A program made the position numbers and the translations under genes. DNA of 64,000 nucleotides, taken from NCBI RefSeq assembly GCF_900102635.1, contig NZ_FMZQ01000001.1, positions 682,001-746,000 on the forward strand, in the 5' to 3' direction. The stretch comes from Ectopseudomonas chengduensis. Its GTDB lineage: Bacteria > Pseudomonadota > Gammaproteobacteria > Pseudomonadales > Pseudomonadaceae. This document shows positions 13,727 through 23,893 of the stretch, piece after piece. The notes below the pieces were generated by a model. That model did no database searches. It was not told where the DNA came from and saw only the letters and a program-made list of their open reading frames with translations. Each line of letters opens with the position of its first letter. Position 1 is the first letter of the stretch.

Positions 13727-13772
13727 CCAGCAGACGCGTCCCGCGTCACAGACAACCAGAGAGGCCGAGGAA

Positions 13773-15062
13773 ATGACCATGAACACTGCCACCGAGGTTC
13801 TGCAATCCAGCCAGCCGCACGTCAACGGTGAGCGCTTGTGGCAATCGCTGATGGAGCTGGCGCAGCTCGGCGCCACCGTCAAAGGCGGCGTTTGTCGCCT
13901 GGCGCTGACCGATCTCGACCGCCAGGCGCGCGACCTGTTCGTGCGCTGGTGCGAGGAGGCTGGCTGCACCGTCACTGTCGATGGCGTCGGCAATATCTTC
14001 GCTCGCCGCCCCGGACGCAACGCTGCGCTGGCGCCGGTAATGACCGGCAGCCATATCGACACCCAACCCACCGGCGGCAAGTTCGACGGCTGCTTCGGCG
14101 TACTGGCCGGCGTCGAGGTGCTGCGCACCCTCAATGACCTGGGCATACAGACCGAAGCGCCGCTGGAGGTGGTGGTGTGGACCAACGAGGAAGGCTCGCG
14201 TTTCGCCCCGTGCATGATGGGCTCCGGGGTGTTCGCCGAGAAGTTCACTCTTGAAGAAACCCTGGCCAAACGCGACGCCGAGGGCATCAGTGTCGGCGAG
14301 GCGCTGAACGCCATCGGCTACGCCGGGCCCCGGACGGTTAGCGGCCATGCGGTGGGCGCCTATTTCGAGGCGCATATCGAGCAGGGGCCGATTCTCGAAG
14401 ATCAGGGCAAGACCATCGGCGTGGTGCTCGGTGCGCTCGGGCAGAAGTGGTTCGACCTCACTCTCAAGGGCGTCGAAGCCCACGCCGGGCCGACGCCGAT
14501 GCACCTGCGCAAGGACGCTCTGGTCGGCGCTGCGGCCGTGGTCGCAGCGGTCAATCGGGTGGCGCTGGAGCATCAACCGCATGCCTGCGGCACGGTCGGT
14601 TGCCTGCAGGCCTACCCCGGTTCGCGCAATGTGATTCCCGGTGAGGTGCGCATGACCCTGGACTTCCGCCATCTGCAGCCGGAACGCCTGGATTCGATGA
14701 TCGAGGCGGTGCGTGGAGTGATCGAGGCGACCTGTGCCAAGCACGGCCTGAGTTTCGAACTGACGCCGACCGCGGACTTCCCGCCGCTGTATTTCGACCA
14801 GGGTTGCATCGAGGCGGTGCGCGGTGCGGCCGCCGGGTTGGGCTTGTCGCATATGGATATCGTCAGTGGTGCCGGCCATGACGCGATCTTCCTCGCCGAG
14901 CTGGGCCCGGCCGGGATGATTTTCGTGCCGTGCGAGGGAGGCATCAGCCACAACGAAATCGAGAATGCCGCACCGACGGATCTGGCTGCCGGCTGCGCGG
15001 TGTTGCTGCGCGCCATGCTCGCGGCCTCCGTGGCGCTGGCAGAGGGCAAGCTGGCGGCATGA
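13773..15062 (+). CDS. pydC: N-carbamoyl-beta-alanine amidohydrolase (Zn-dependent, M20 family)
   Basis: 429-residue hydrolase of the hydantoinase/carbamoylase group. It removes the carbamoyl group from N-carbamoyl-beta-alanine or N-carbamoyl-beta-aminoisobutyrate, giving the beta-amino acid, ammonia and CO2, and so completes the pathway begun by PreTA and HydA. Metal ligands are visible in TGSHIDTQPTGGKFDGCFGV and VWTNEEGSRF, and a further His in GAGHDAIFLAELGPAGM. Two ATG codons lie two codons apart (13773 and 13779); the first is used here. It follows the permease gene in the same direction. Confidence 0.92.
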   Translation: MTMNTATEVLQSSQPHVNGERLWQSLMELAQLGATVKGGVCRLALTDLDRQARDLFVRWCEEAGCTVTVDGVGNIFARRPGRNAALAPVMTGSHIDTQPTGGKFDGCFGVLAGVEVLRTLNDLGIQTEAPLEVVVWTNEEGSRFAPCMMGSGVFAEKFTLEETLAKRDAEGISVGEALNAIGYAGPRTVSGHAVGAYFEAHIEQGPILEDQGKTIGVVLGALGQKWFDLTLKGVEAHAGPTPMHLRKDALVGAAAVVAAVNRVALEHQPHACGTVGCLQAYPGSRNVIPGEVRMTLDFRHLQPERLDSMIEAVRGVIEATCAKHGLSFELTPTADFPPLYFDQGCIEAVRGAAAGLGLSHMDIVSGAGHDAIFLAELGPAGMIFVPCEGGISHNEIENAAPTDLAAGCAVLLRAMLAASVALAEGKLAA

Positions 15063-15159
15063 TTGGCCGAATCGCCATCGACTTGGGCGATGCTGGCCAT
15101 GGACGCTCTTTACTGGTCGAGACAAGCTGCGCACTCCATTACCAAGCTGCGGAGCTTCC

Positions 15160-15546
15160 ATGACCCTCGCCTACTGGTGCGTGCTGATCGCCATCTTTCT
15201 GCCCTATCTGGGTACTGCCACAGCCAAGTTCCTTGGCCCCGGCTACGGGCCGCGCGCCAATCAGGATCCGCGTGCGTTCCTGAGTACCCTGGAGGGCTGG
15301 CGCAAGCGCGCCAACAACGCCCAGCTCAACGGCTTCGAGGTAACCCCGGCGTTCGCTGCCGCGGTGATCATCGCCCACCAGGCCGGCGGTGCCGAGCAGG
15401 GGCTGCTCGACCAACTGGCCGTGGCATTCATCGTCAGCCGTGTGCTGTATTTCATCTGCTATCTGGCTGGCTGGGGGCCTGTGCGCTCGCTGGTGTGGTT
15501 CGCCGGGATGGGGCTGATCGCGGCGCTGTTCGTGGTGTCCGCCTAG
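15160..15546 (+). CDS. MAPEG-family membrane protein
   Basis: 128-residue integral membrane protein with about four transmembrane helices (first MTLAYWCVLIAIFLPYLGTA). The segment FLSTLEGWRKRANNAQLNGFE is typical of bacterial MAPEG proteins (membrane-associated eicosanoid/glutathione metabolism superfamily). A GGAG ribosome site 5 bases ahead fixes the start at 15160; the in-frame ATG at 14965 lies inside pydC. The substrate is unknown. It could follow pydC on the same transcript (97-base gap). Confidence 0.82.
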   Translation: MTLAYWCVLIAIFLPYLGTATAKFLGPGYGPRANQDPRAFLSTLEGWRKRANNAQLNGFEVTPAFAAAVIIAHQAGGAEQGLLDQLAVAFIVSRVLYFICYLAGWGPVRSLVWFAGMGLIAALFVVSA

Positions 15547-15724
15547 TCGATATCTGCAGCTGGCTGTGACGATGAGCTAGAAAGGCGCGTGACTGATCAG
15601 TCATTGCGCCGTTCTGGTGCGTTTTATGAGGTCAATCAGCCTGTAGGGCGGCTGGCCGCTGGCCACGTTCTTGCTTGCTCCCGGTTATTTGGCGGGGTCC
15701 CCGCCGTCTGCCAGGGAGCCTCTC

Positions 15725-17314
15725 ATGTCCGCCACTGCCTTTTTCGACCGCTTGCTCTGTGCCATCGGCCTGCGCACGCTGAATCAGCAATTTCTGTTTT
15801 CCTATGCGCTGATGTTTCTGCTCGCGGTGGTCGCCTCGGTGGCACTGTACCTGAGCATGTCGGTATCGCCGGAGACCATCAATGTTGCCGGCGCGCAGCG
15901 CATGCTCAGCCAGAAGATGACCAAGGAGGCGCTGTTGCTGCGTGAAGGCGTCCTGCCTGCAGCGACGCTGGAAGCCACCATGGCGCAGTTCGACGCCGCC
16001 CATCGCGACCTGCTGAGTGGCAACGCGGCGCGCAATATCAGTGCCATCGCCGAGCCCAGCGTCCAGGCGCAGATGAACAAGGTCGGTGGTCTCTGGCAGG
16101 GCTTTCGTACGCAGTTGCAGCGTGTGGTTGCGGGCGATGCGGCAGTCGACCTCAAGGCCCTGGAGCAGCAGTCGGTCGAGTTGCTGCGCGAGATGAACCA
16201 GGCTGTCGGCTTGATGGCGGCGCACGCTGAAGGCAGCCAGCGCCGCCAGATGTGGCTGGCGTTCGGTTGCGTGCTGGGCATTCTGGCGCTGGTGGTGCTG
16301 GGCCGTCAGTTCGGCCTGCGCCCGCTGATGCACAACCTCAATGCGGTGGAGGGGGCGCTGACCCGGGTCGGCTCCGGCGACTTCACGCGTAGCCTGGACG
16401 GTCGTCAGGGTGACAACGAGATCGGCCGCATCTTCGCCGGCTACAACCGCATGCAGGAGCAGGTGCGTGGCTTGCTGGCGGAGGTCAAGCGCAGCGGCGA
16501 GCGTACCGGAGAGCATGTCGGCAATGTGGTCGGCGCCGCCCAGTCGGCGGGCGATGGTGTGCGGCGCCAGTACGAGGATCTCGATCAGGTCGCCACCGCG
16601 ATGAACGAGATGAGCGCCACCGTGGCTGAGGTGGCGCGTCACGCTGCCCATGCAGCCGAGTCGGCACGCAGTGCCGATGATTGTGCGCAGAGCGGCAAGC
16701 AGGTGGTGCAGCGTAGTGCCGCGCAGATCGCCGAACTGGTGGAACAGCTGCAGCGCAGTGGCGAGCAGGTACAGCGCCTGGAGGCCGAAACCGGTGGTGT
16801 CGGCAAGGTGCTCGAAGTGATCACCGGCATCGCCGAGCAGACCAATCTGCTGGCGCTCAACGCGGCCATCGAGGCCGCACGCGCCGGTGAGGCAGGGCGT
16901 GGCTTCGCCGTGGTCGCCGACGAGGTGCGCACCCTGGCCAGTCGCACCCAGCAATCGACTGGTGAAATCCAGGCGATCATCCAGCGTTTACAGGGCGGTG
17001 CGCGTGATGCGGTTCTGGCGATGCAGCGCAGCGCGGCCCTGGCCGACGGCAACCTTCAGCACATTCGTCAGGCCAGTGAGGCGCTGGAGACCATCGTCGG
17101 GGCGGTGGATGGCATCAATGTCCTGAACGCGCAGATCGCCACGGCCGCAGAACAGCAGAGCCAGGTGGCGCAGGAGATCGATCAGCGGGTAACGCACATC
17201 TCCAGCCTGGCCGAGCGCAGCCAGGGCGAGACCGAGAGCGTGGTGCAGGTCAGTGCGCAGATTCAGGGCGAGGTGCAGCAACTCAACAGCCAACTGGGGC
17301 GCTTCCGTACCTGA
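15725..17314 (+). CDS. Methyl-accepting chemotaxis protein with PilJ-type sensor domain
   Basis: 529-residue transmembrane chemoreceptor. TM1 is about residues 24-45, followed by a periplasmic helical domain (46-175) that opens with the box [15 protein letters not shown] (51-65), TM2 near 178-198, a HAMP domain, and the cytoplasmic hairpin with its tip [32 protein letters not shown]. The N/P-box motif is that of PilJ/NarX-type domains; P. aeruginosa McpN uses such a domain to bind nitrate, so nitrate taxis is a reasonable guess. It ends without a CheR-docking pentapeptide. AGGGAG lies 7 bases before the ATG at 15725. It is monocistronic, with no chemotaxis kinase nearby. Confidence 0.9.
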   Translation: MSATAFFDRLLCAIGLRTLNQQFLFSYALMFLLAVVASVALYLSMSVSPETINVAGAQRMLSQKMTKEALLLREGVLPAATLEATMAQFDAAHRDLLSGNAARNISAIAEPSVQAQMNKVGGLWQGFRTQLQRVVAGDAAVDLKALEQQSVELLREMNQAVGLMAAHAEGSQRRQMWLAFGCVLGILALVVLGRQFGLRPLMHNLNAVEGALTRVGSGDFTRSLDGRQGDNEIGRIFAGYNRMQEQVRGLLAEVKRSGERTGEHVGNVVGAAQSAGDGVRRQYEDLDQVATAMNEMSATVAEVARHAAHAAESARSADDCAQSGKQVVQRSAAQIAELVEQLQRSGEQVQRLEAETGGVGKVLEVITGIAEQTNLLALNAAIEAARAGEAGRGFAVVADEVRTLASRTQQSTGEIQAIIQRLQGGARDAVLAMQRSAALADGNLQHIRQASEALETIVGAVDGINVLNAQIATAAEQQSQVAQEIDQRVTHISSLAERSQGETESVVQVSAQIQGEVQQLNSQLGRFRT

Positions 17315-17425
17315 ACCCTGGCTGACCAACGCATACAAACGACAGCTGTTGTGACAAGAGGTCGCTTGGCCCGACCGGGGCGAGCCGCGATACTGGCGGC
17401 CCCTTGTCGCCCGGAAGTCGTGTCG

Positions 17426-17875
17426 ATGACCCTGAAGAAACTCCTGCTGCTCACCTGCGTCTGCCTGACCCTGGCCGCCTGTGGAGGGGTCGACCCCAAC
17501 TCGCCGTTGGGCATGCGTCAGGCAGCGTTCAAGGAGATGCTCAAGGTCAGCGAAGACCTCGGTGGGATGCTGCGCGGCCGCATTCCCTACGATGAATCGG
17601 CTTTCATCAGCGGTGCTGGCGAGCTGGAGCGCCTGTCGCACGAGCCCTGGCAGCATTTCCCCGAGGTGGCGGACGACGAGCGCAGCAAGGCCAATGCCGA
17701 GGTTTGGCAGCGCCAGGAGCAGTTCCAGAAGATGGCGCGTGATCTGGAGCAGGCTACTGCCGCACTGGTACAGGCCACGACCGCACCGCCGCTACGTCGC
17801 TCCGAGCTGGAGCCGGCTGTGCAGGCCGTCGAGGACAGTTGCGAGGCGTGCCACAAGGCGTTTCGCGCTTACTGA
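17426..17875 (+). CDS. Cytochrome c'-like haem lipoprotein
   Basis: 149-residue protein. The N-terminus MTLKKLLLLTCVCLTLAAC is a lipoprotein signal with lipobox LAAC (Cys19). The body is helical and the C-terminus carries one haem-attachment motif, C139-E-A-C142-H143, six residues from the end. This matches the cytochrome c' family (four-helix bundle, C-terminal CxxCH), but in a membrane-anchored form. Cytochromes c' bind NO and similar gases; the role here is unknown. The start at 17426 follows from the signal sequence. It overlaps the convergent DUF1090 gene by 7 bases. Confidence 0.8.
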   Translation: MTLKKLLLLTCVCLTLAACGGVDPNSPLGMRQAAFKEMLKVSEDLGGMLRGRIPYDESAFISGAGELERLSHEPWQHFPEVADDERSKANAEVWQRQEQFQKMARDLEQATAALVQATTAPPLRRSELEPAVQAVEDSCEACHKAFRAY

Positions 17876-18264
17876 TCGGCGCGTGCTTCGGCCTCGGCCT
17901 GCTGCAGTTCGGCGCGTGCCTCAGCCAGTTTGGCCTGACGCTTGGCGATCTTCTCCTGATCGCCCTTGGCCATGGCTTCACGCAGATCCATCTCGCGCTC
18001 CTGCACTTCCTCCCGGGCTTCCTTGACGCTGGCCAGGCGCTCCTTGTGCAGCGAAGCGTCATCACAATGGGCATCGACATTGCCCAGTGCTCGTTGCAGT
18101 CCATCCAGCTCTCGCGAGTTGCCGCTCTTGTGCGCTGCGTCGATCTTCTCCTGGAGCACCTGGCGTTTGACGGCGCAGCCGCTATCGCCCTCGGCGGCCA
18201 GAAGCGGTGTGGCGTTCAGGTTGGCGGCCAGCAGCAGGCCGAGCAAAGCGGTTTGACGGATCAT
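17869..18264 (-). CDS. DUF1090 family periplasmic protein
   Basis: 131-residue exported protein. Signal peptide at about residues 1-23 (ends PLLAAEG), then GCAVKRQVLQEKIDAAHKSGN and a long, highly charged predicted coiled coil to the end (VKEAREEVQEREMDLREAM, then EARAELQQAEAEARADQ). This layout is DUF1090 (E. coli YqjC-like). Function is not established. It is convergent with the haem lipoprotein gene (7-base overlap of the stops) and upstream of nothing on its strand. Confidence 0.85.
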   Translation of the reverse strand: MIRQTALLGLLLAANLNATPLLAAEGDSGCAVKRQVLQEKIDAAHKSGNSRELDGLQRALGNVDAHCDDASLHKERLASVKEAREEVQEREMDLREAMAKGDQEKIAKRQAKLAEARAELQQAEAEARADQ

Positions 18265-18348
18265 GGTCTGTCCTCGTGAAGGTCTACTTCGAAGTGACCC
18301 TGGTTGTTGCGCGAGGTTCGACCGGATTGAGCCATCTGCTGATCTGGG

Positions 18349-20169
<1,821 letters not shown>

Positions 20170-20257
20170 CGCGCGCCTTTTCAACCCCCAAACAAATGGA
20201 TTTGCCCGGCGGTGGGCGCATGGACAGCCGGGCCTCAACCCTTAGAGGTCTTCACTG

Positions 20258-20569
20258 ATGCGTATTGTTTCCGTTGCCTGTTTCGCCGCTCTGGCTTTCG
20301 CCGCTCTGCCTGCTCACGCTGCCGAGGTCGCCTCGATCCAGGCCAAATGTCAGGAGCAGATGGCTGCCAATCAGGACGGTCTGGCTCAGCTCAAGCAGTT
20401 GGCAGCACTGGCTAGCAACGACAAGGCCAATGAAAACCTGGCTGCGCTCGATGGTGGCTTTGAGCGTCTCAGCGCCGAGGCCGATGCTTCCACTCAGGCT
20501 GCCGCACCTGACCAGCTGAATGCCACCAAGGATGCACTCAAGGGCCTGAGTTCGATGTTCGGCAAATAA
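20258..20569 (+). CDS. Small exported protein of unknown function
   Basis: 103 residues. A clear Sec signal peptide MRIVSVACFAALAFAALPAHA is followed by a mature region of about 82 residues with one cysteine, rich in Ala, Gln, Asn, Lys and Asp and predicted to be all-helical. I recognise no domain. It is a single-gene unit: a candidate promoter lies upstream and an excellent intrinsic terminator starts 14 bases after the stop, so it is very likely a real, expressed gene. It probably stays in the periplasm. Confidence 0.75.
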   Translation: MRIVSVACFAALAFAALPAHAAEVASIQAKCQEQMAANQDGLAQLKQLAALASNDKANENLAALDGGFERLSAEADASTQAAAPDQLNATKDALKGLSSMFGK

Positions 20570-20582
20570 GCCCTCAGGCACG

Positions 20583-20618
20583 AAAAAGCCCCACCAGATC
20601 GCTCTGGCGGGGCTTTTT
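20583..20618. terminator. Bidirectional intrinsic terminator
   Basis: AAAAAGCCCC-A-CCAGA, loop TCGC, then TCTGG-C-GGGGCTTTTT: a 15-bp stem with one mismatch, flanked by A and T runs, so it works on both strands. It ends the 20258 gene and the convergent metK transcript. Confidence 0.95.
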
Positions 20619-20635
20619 CATTTTCAGGGGCTTTC

Positions 20636-21826
20636 TTACAGGCCGGCAGCGGCGCGCAGGTCGGCGGCCTTGTCGGTGCGCTCCCAGGTGAAGGTGGTGA
20701 AGCTGTCTTCGCCGACGGTCTTGGACTGCGGGGTGCGGCCGAAGTGGCCGTAGGCAGCGGTGTCCTGGTACATCGGGTGCAGCAGGTCGAGCATCTTGGT
20801 GATGGCGTACGGGCGCAGGTCGAACACGTCACGCACCAGTTTGATGATCTTGTCTTCGGCGATCTTGTGGGTGCCGAAGGTATTGATCGAGATGGAGGTC
20901 GGCTGGGCCACGCCGATGGCGTAGGACACCTGGATCTCGCAGCGCTCGGCCAGGCCGGCGGCGACAATGTTCTTGGCCACGTAGCGGCCGGCGTAGGCGG
21001 CGCTGCGGTCGACCTTGGATGGGTCCTTGCCGGAGAAGGCGCCGCCGCCGTGACGGGCCATGCCGCCGTAGGAGTCGACGATGATCTTGCGTCCGGTCAG
21101 GCCACAGTCGCCCACTGGGCCGCCGATCACGAAGTTGCCGGTCGGGTTGATGTGGAACTGGGTGTCCTTGTGCAGCAGTTCGGCCGGCAGGGCGTGCTTG
21201 ATGATCAACTCCATCACGCCTTCGCGCAGGTCGGCCAGCGAGACGTCCGGGCTGTGCTGGGTGGACAGCACCACGGCGTCGATGCCGACCACTTTGCCGT
21301 TCTCGTACTGGCAGGTGACCTGGGACTTGGCGTCCGGGCGCAGCCAGGTCAGCAGACCGGACTTGCGGGCTTCGGCCTGGCGCTCGACCAGGGCGTGGGA
21401 GAAGCGGATTGGTGCCGGCATCAGCACGTCGGTTTCGTTGCTGGCGTAGCCGAACATCAGGCCCTGGTCGCCGGCACCCTGATCTTCCGGCTTGGCGCGG
21501 TCGACGCCCTGGTTGATGTCCGGGGACTGCTTGCCGATGATGTTGAGCACGCCGCAGGTGGCGCCGTCGAAGCCGACATCGCTGCTGGTGTAGCCGATGT
21601 CGCAGATCACGTCACGGACGATCTGCTCCAGATCGACCCAGGCGCTGGTGGTCACTTCGCCGGCGACGATGGCCACACCGGTCTTGACCAGGGTTTCCAC
21701 GGCCACGCGGGCGTGCTTGTCCTGGGCGATGATGGCGTCGAGCACCGCATCGGAGATCTGGTCGGCGATCTTGTCCGGATGCCCTTCGGACACGGACTCG
21801 GAGGTAAACAGGGAATATTCGCTCAT
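20636..21826 (-). CDS. metK: S-adenosylmethionine synthase
   Basis: 396-residue methionine adenosyltransferase, making SAM from methionine and ATP. Family motifs are present: [20 protein letters not shown] at the N-terminus, the glycine-rich [12 protein letters not shown] and the P-loop-like [19 protein letters not shown]. Its ATG follows the stop of the ArsR-methyltransferase gene without any spacer (TAG then ATG), with an AAGGAA ribosome site inside that gene, so the two are translationally coupled and share the upstream 36-bp dyad. A bidirectional terminator lies just past its stop. Confidence 0.97.
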   Translation of the reverse strand: MSEYSLFTSESVSEGHPDKIADQISDAVLDAIIAQDKHARVAVETLVKTGVAIVAGEVTTSAWVDLEQIVRDVICDIGYTSSDVGFDGATCGVLNIIGKQSPDINQGVDRAKPEDQGAGDQGLMFGYASNETDVLMPAPIRFSHALVERQAEARKSGLLTWLRPDAKSQVTCQYENGKVVGIDAVVLSTQHSPDVSLADLREGVMELIIKHALPAELLHKDTQFHINPTGNFVIGGPVGDCGLTGRKIIVDSYGGMARHGGGAFSGKDPSKVDRSAAYAGRYVAKNIVAAGLAERCEIQVSYAIGVAQPTSISINTFGTHKIAEDKIIKLVRDVFDLRPYAITKMLDLLHPMYQDTAAYGHFGRTPQSKTVGEDSFTTFTWERTDKAADLRAAAGL

Positions 21827-22828
21827 CTATCGGTTCCTTTCTTGCCGGAGGCTGAAGGCGCTGTGCGCATCGGGTTTGGCAAAGTGCCGTAATTGAATCT
21901 GAAAGCCGTTTTTCAGGCCTATGTAGAGGCTTTCGCCGGGCGTCAGGCCGGCGGCCGTCGCCCAGCGCGCTAGGTCTTCTTGCTCAAAACCGAGCCACAG
22001 GTCGCCGCAGGCTTCGCGCGCCCAGCTCTGGTCGTGGCTGCACAGCTCGCTGAGCAGCAGGCTGCCGCCGGAGGCGACCAAGGCGGCCAGCTTGCGAAAG
22101 GCTTCGGCCGGCGTGGCGAAGTGGTGCAGCACCATGTTCAGCACCACGCAATCGGCCGTGACTGGCGCGTCCTCTAGCGCATCGGCCAGTTTCAGCTCGA
22201 CGTTATCCAGGCCCTCGGCGGCGCAGCGTTGGCTGGCCAGTTCGAGCATAGCCGGGCTGTTGTCCAGTGCCGTGACCCGGGCGAAGCGCCGCGCCAGCTC
22301 GGGCAGGAAGGCACCATCGCCAGGCCCGATTTCCAGCGCCGTGGCGTCTGGCGCGAAATGCAAGGCGTCGAGCAGGGCCAGCAGGCTGTCGCGGTACTGC
22401 GGTAAACCGGCGATCAGATCCTGCTGGGCCTGGAAGCTGGTGGCCATGCGCGCGAAGAAATCGCGGCTGACGGTGGCGCGTTGCAGATGAACGGCGGCAA
22501 TGCGCGTTTGCACATCGCCAGGCAATGGCAGTTCGTCGATATCGTCCAGCAGGGCGGCGTGCAGGCGGCCATTGGGCAGCGCGCGGCGGTAGAAGATCGC
22601 GTTGCCCTCGCGGCGCGTGGCCACCAGGCCGGCCTGGGCCAGCACCTTGAGGTGGTGGCTCATGCCCGACTGGCCAATAGCGAAGATCTGCGCCAGTTCC
22701 AGCACGCCGAACGAATCGTTGCTCAGGGTGCGCAGCACGTTCAGGCGCAACGGATCACCGCCGGCCTTGCACAGGGCGGCGAGCTCGTCGCAGGGGTCGA
22801 AATCCAACTGGGGTGCGCGCAGGGTCAT
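21827..22828 (-). CDS. ArsR-family regulator fused to a SAM-dependent methyltransferase (SahR-like)
   Basis: 333-residue two-domain protein. Residues about 14-95 form an ArsR/SmtB winged helix (GDPLRLNVLRTLSNDSFGVLELAQIF, QSGMSHHLKVLAQAGLV). Residues about 150-330 form a class I methyltransferase with motif I LEIGPGDGAFLPEL and the later DCVVLNMVLHHFATPAEAF. Regulators of this kind next to SAM-cycle genes are known as SahR in other proteobacteria, where they respond to SAH. The gene is fused head-to-tail with metK. The start at 22828 is preferred on family length; an in-frame ATG at 22858 would add 10 residues and begin 5 bases from the dyad. Neither has a good ribosome site. Whether the methyltransferase is active is unknown. 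Confidence 0.85.
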   Translation of the reverse strand: MTLRAPQLDFDPCDELAALCKAGGDPLRLNVLRTLSNDSFGVLELAQIFAIGQSGMSHHLKVLAQAGLVATRREGNAIFYRRALPNGRLHAALLDDIDELPLPGDVQTRIAAVHLQRATVSRDFFARMATSFQAQQDLIAGLPQYRDSLLALLDALHFAPDATALEIGPGDGAFLPELARRFARVTALDNSPAMLELASQRCAAEGLDNVELKLADALEDAPVTADCVVLNMVLHHFATPAEAFRKLAALVASGGSLLLSELCSHDQSWAREACGDLWLGFEQEDLARWATAAGLTPGESLYIGLKNGFQIQLRHFAKPDAHSAFSLRQERNR

Positions 22829-22862
22829 GGGGGCGCAGTCTAGTCGGTCATTTTTCATACAG

Positions 22863-22898
22863 CAATACCAATATCAAAAAGTTTTGATATTGGTATTG
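22863..22898. promoter_or_regulatory. 36-bp perfect inverted repeat before the ArsR-methyltransferase-metK operon
   Basis: Arms CAATACCAATATCAAAA and TTTTGATATTGGTATTG (17 bases each) with a 2-base AG spacer. It lies 35 bases upstream of the 22828 start and 4 bases downstream of the LysR stop. ATATCA/TGATAT dyads suit ArsR-type dimers, so autorepression and control of metK are likely. It could also fold as RNA. Confidence 0.8.
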
Positions 22899-22901
22899 GG
22901 G

Positions 22902-23783
22902 CTAGCCTGGCGCCTGGCTCAGTTGCAGAAAAGCGGCGGGAGCCGGGCTCAGGCTGGTACCGAGCCGCCACAGCACATGCAGTTCACGCTCGATCTGCAG
23001 GTCCTGTACTGCCAAACGCTGCAGTTCGCCGCTGGCCAGTTCACGTTCGACCACCCGCTGCGACAGCCAGGCGATGCCTTGGCCGTCGGCGAGCAGGCGT
23101 TTGAGCGCTTCGGTGCTGCCGATGGCCATGCCGGCCTGTGGCTCCAATCCGTTATCGCGATAGGCCTGCTCGATACTGGCGCGAGCTCCGGATCCGGGTT
23201 CGCGCATGTACAGCGGGTACGCCTGCAGGTCGCGGGCCTCAAGGCGCTCGGCCCTGGCCAGCGGGTGCAGCGGCGATGCCACCGGAAGCAGGGCATCGCG
23301 CGCCAGCAGGCGATGCGCGTAGTCGGCCTGGGCGAACGAGCCTTCGACGAAGCCCAGGCTGATGCGGCCTTCGTCCAGTTGTCGGGTCACGACATCGGTG
23401 TTGCTGACTTCCAGGCTGACGAATATCTGCGGATGCAGAGTGCGAAAACGGGTGAGCAGGGGCGGCAGCAGGTAGGCGCCGAGCGTGGCGCTGGCGCCCA
23501 GATGCAGCTCGCCCTGCTCCAGTTGGGCGAAGTCACGCAGGTCGCGTTCGGCGGCGCGCTCCAGGGCGAAGATGCGCCGCGCATAGTCGTGCAGACGCAG
23601 ACCACCTTCGGTCAGTTGCACGCCGCGTGGCTGGCGATCGAACAGGCGCAGGTCGAGGCTGGCTTCGAGGTCGCGAATCTCCCGCGTTACGGCAGGCTGG
23701 CTGATGTGCAGGCGCTCGGCGCCGGCGCTGATGCTGCCGGCTTCTGCCACGGCCAGAAAGACCTTGAGATGGTGCAGGTTCAT
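22902..23783 (-). CDS. LysR-family transcriptional regulator (CysL/YeiE-like)
   Basis: 293-residue LTTR. The winged helix begins MNLHHLKVFLAVAEAGSISA and continues AERLHISQPAVTREIRDLEA. The effector domain contains LGASATLGAYLLPPLL and the segment MREPGSGARASIEQAY, which recalls the CysL/YeiE/CbbR branch. The start at 23783 is set by the conserved N-terminus; the frame extends upstream to 23873 without support. It is divergent from a TDT-family anion transporter gene, which it probably controls. Effector unknown. Confidence 0.87.
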   Translation of the reverse strand: MNLHHLKVFLAVAEAGSISAGAERLHISQPAVTREIRDLEASLDLRLFDRQPRGVQLTEGGLRLHDYARRIFALERAAERDLRDFAQLEQGELHLGASATLGAYLLPPLLTRFRTLHPQIFVSLEVSNTDVVTRQLDEGRISLGFVEGSFAQADYAHRLLARDALLPVASPLHPLARAERLEARDLQAYPLYMREPGSGARASIEQAYRDNGLEPQAGMAIGSTEALKRLLADGQGIAWLSQRVVERELASGELQRLAVQDLQIERELHVLWRLGTSLSPAPAAFLQLSQAPG

Positions 23784-23821
23784 GGTTGATGCATAAATGA
23801 AAGGTATGTATCGAATGCTGA

Positions 23822-23838
23822 ATATGTATTTTTCATAT
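23822..23838. promoter_or_regulatory. Candidate LysR binding site
   Basis: ATATG-N7-CATAT dyad (23822-23826 and 23834-23838) inside the 110-bp divergent spacer, with the T-N11-A geometry expected for a LysR regulator. The surrounding bases are AT-rich. Confidence 0.4.
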
Positions 23839-23893
23839 GGCAAGCCAATTCTTACCCTTGCGCCATCACTCATGTCACGGGACCACCCGACTC

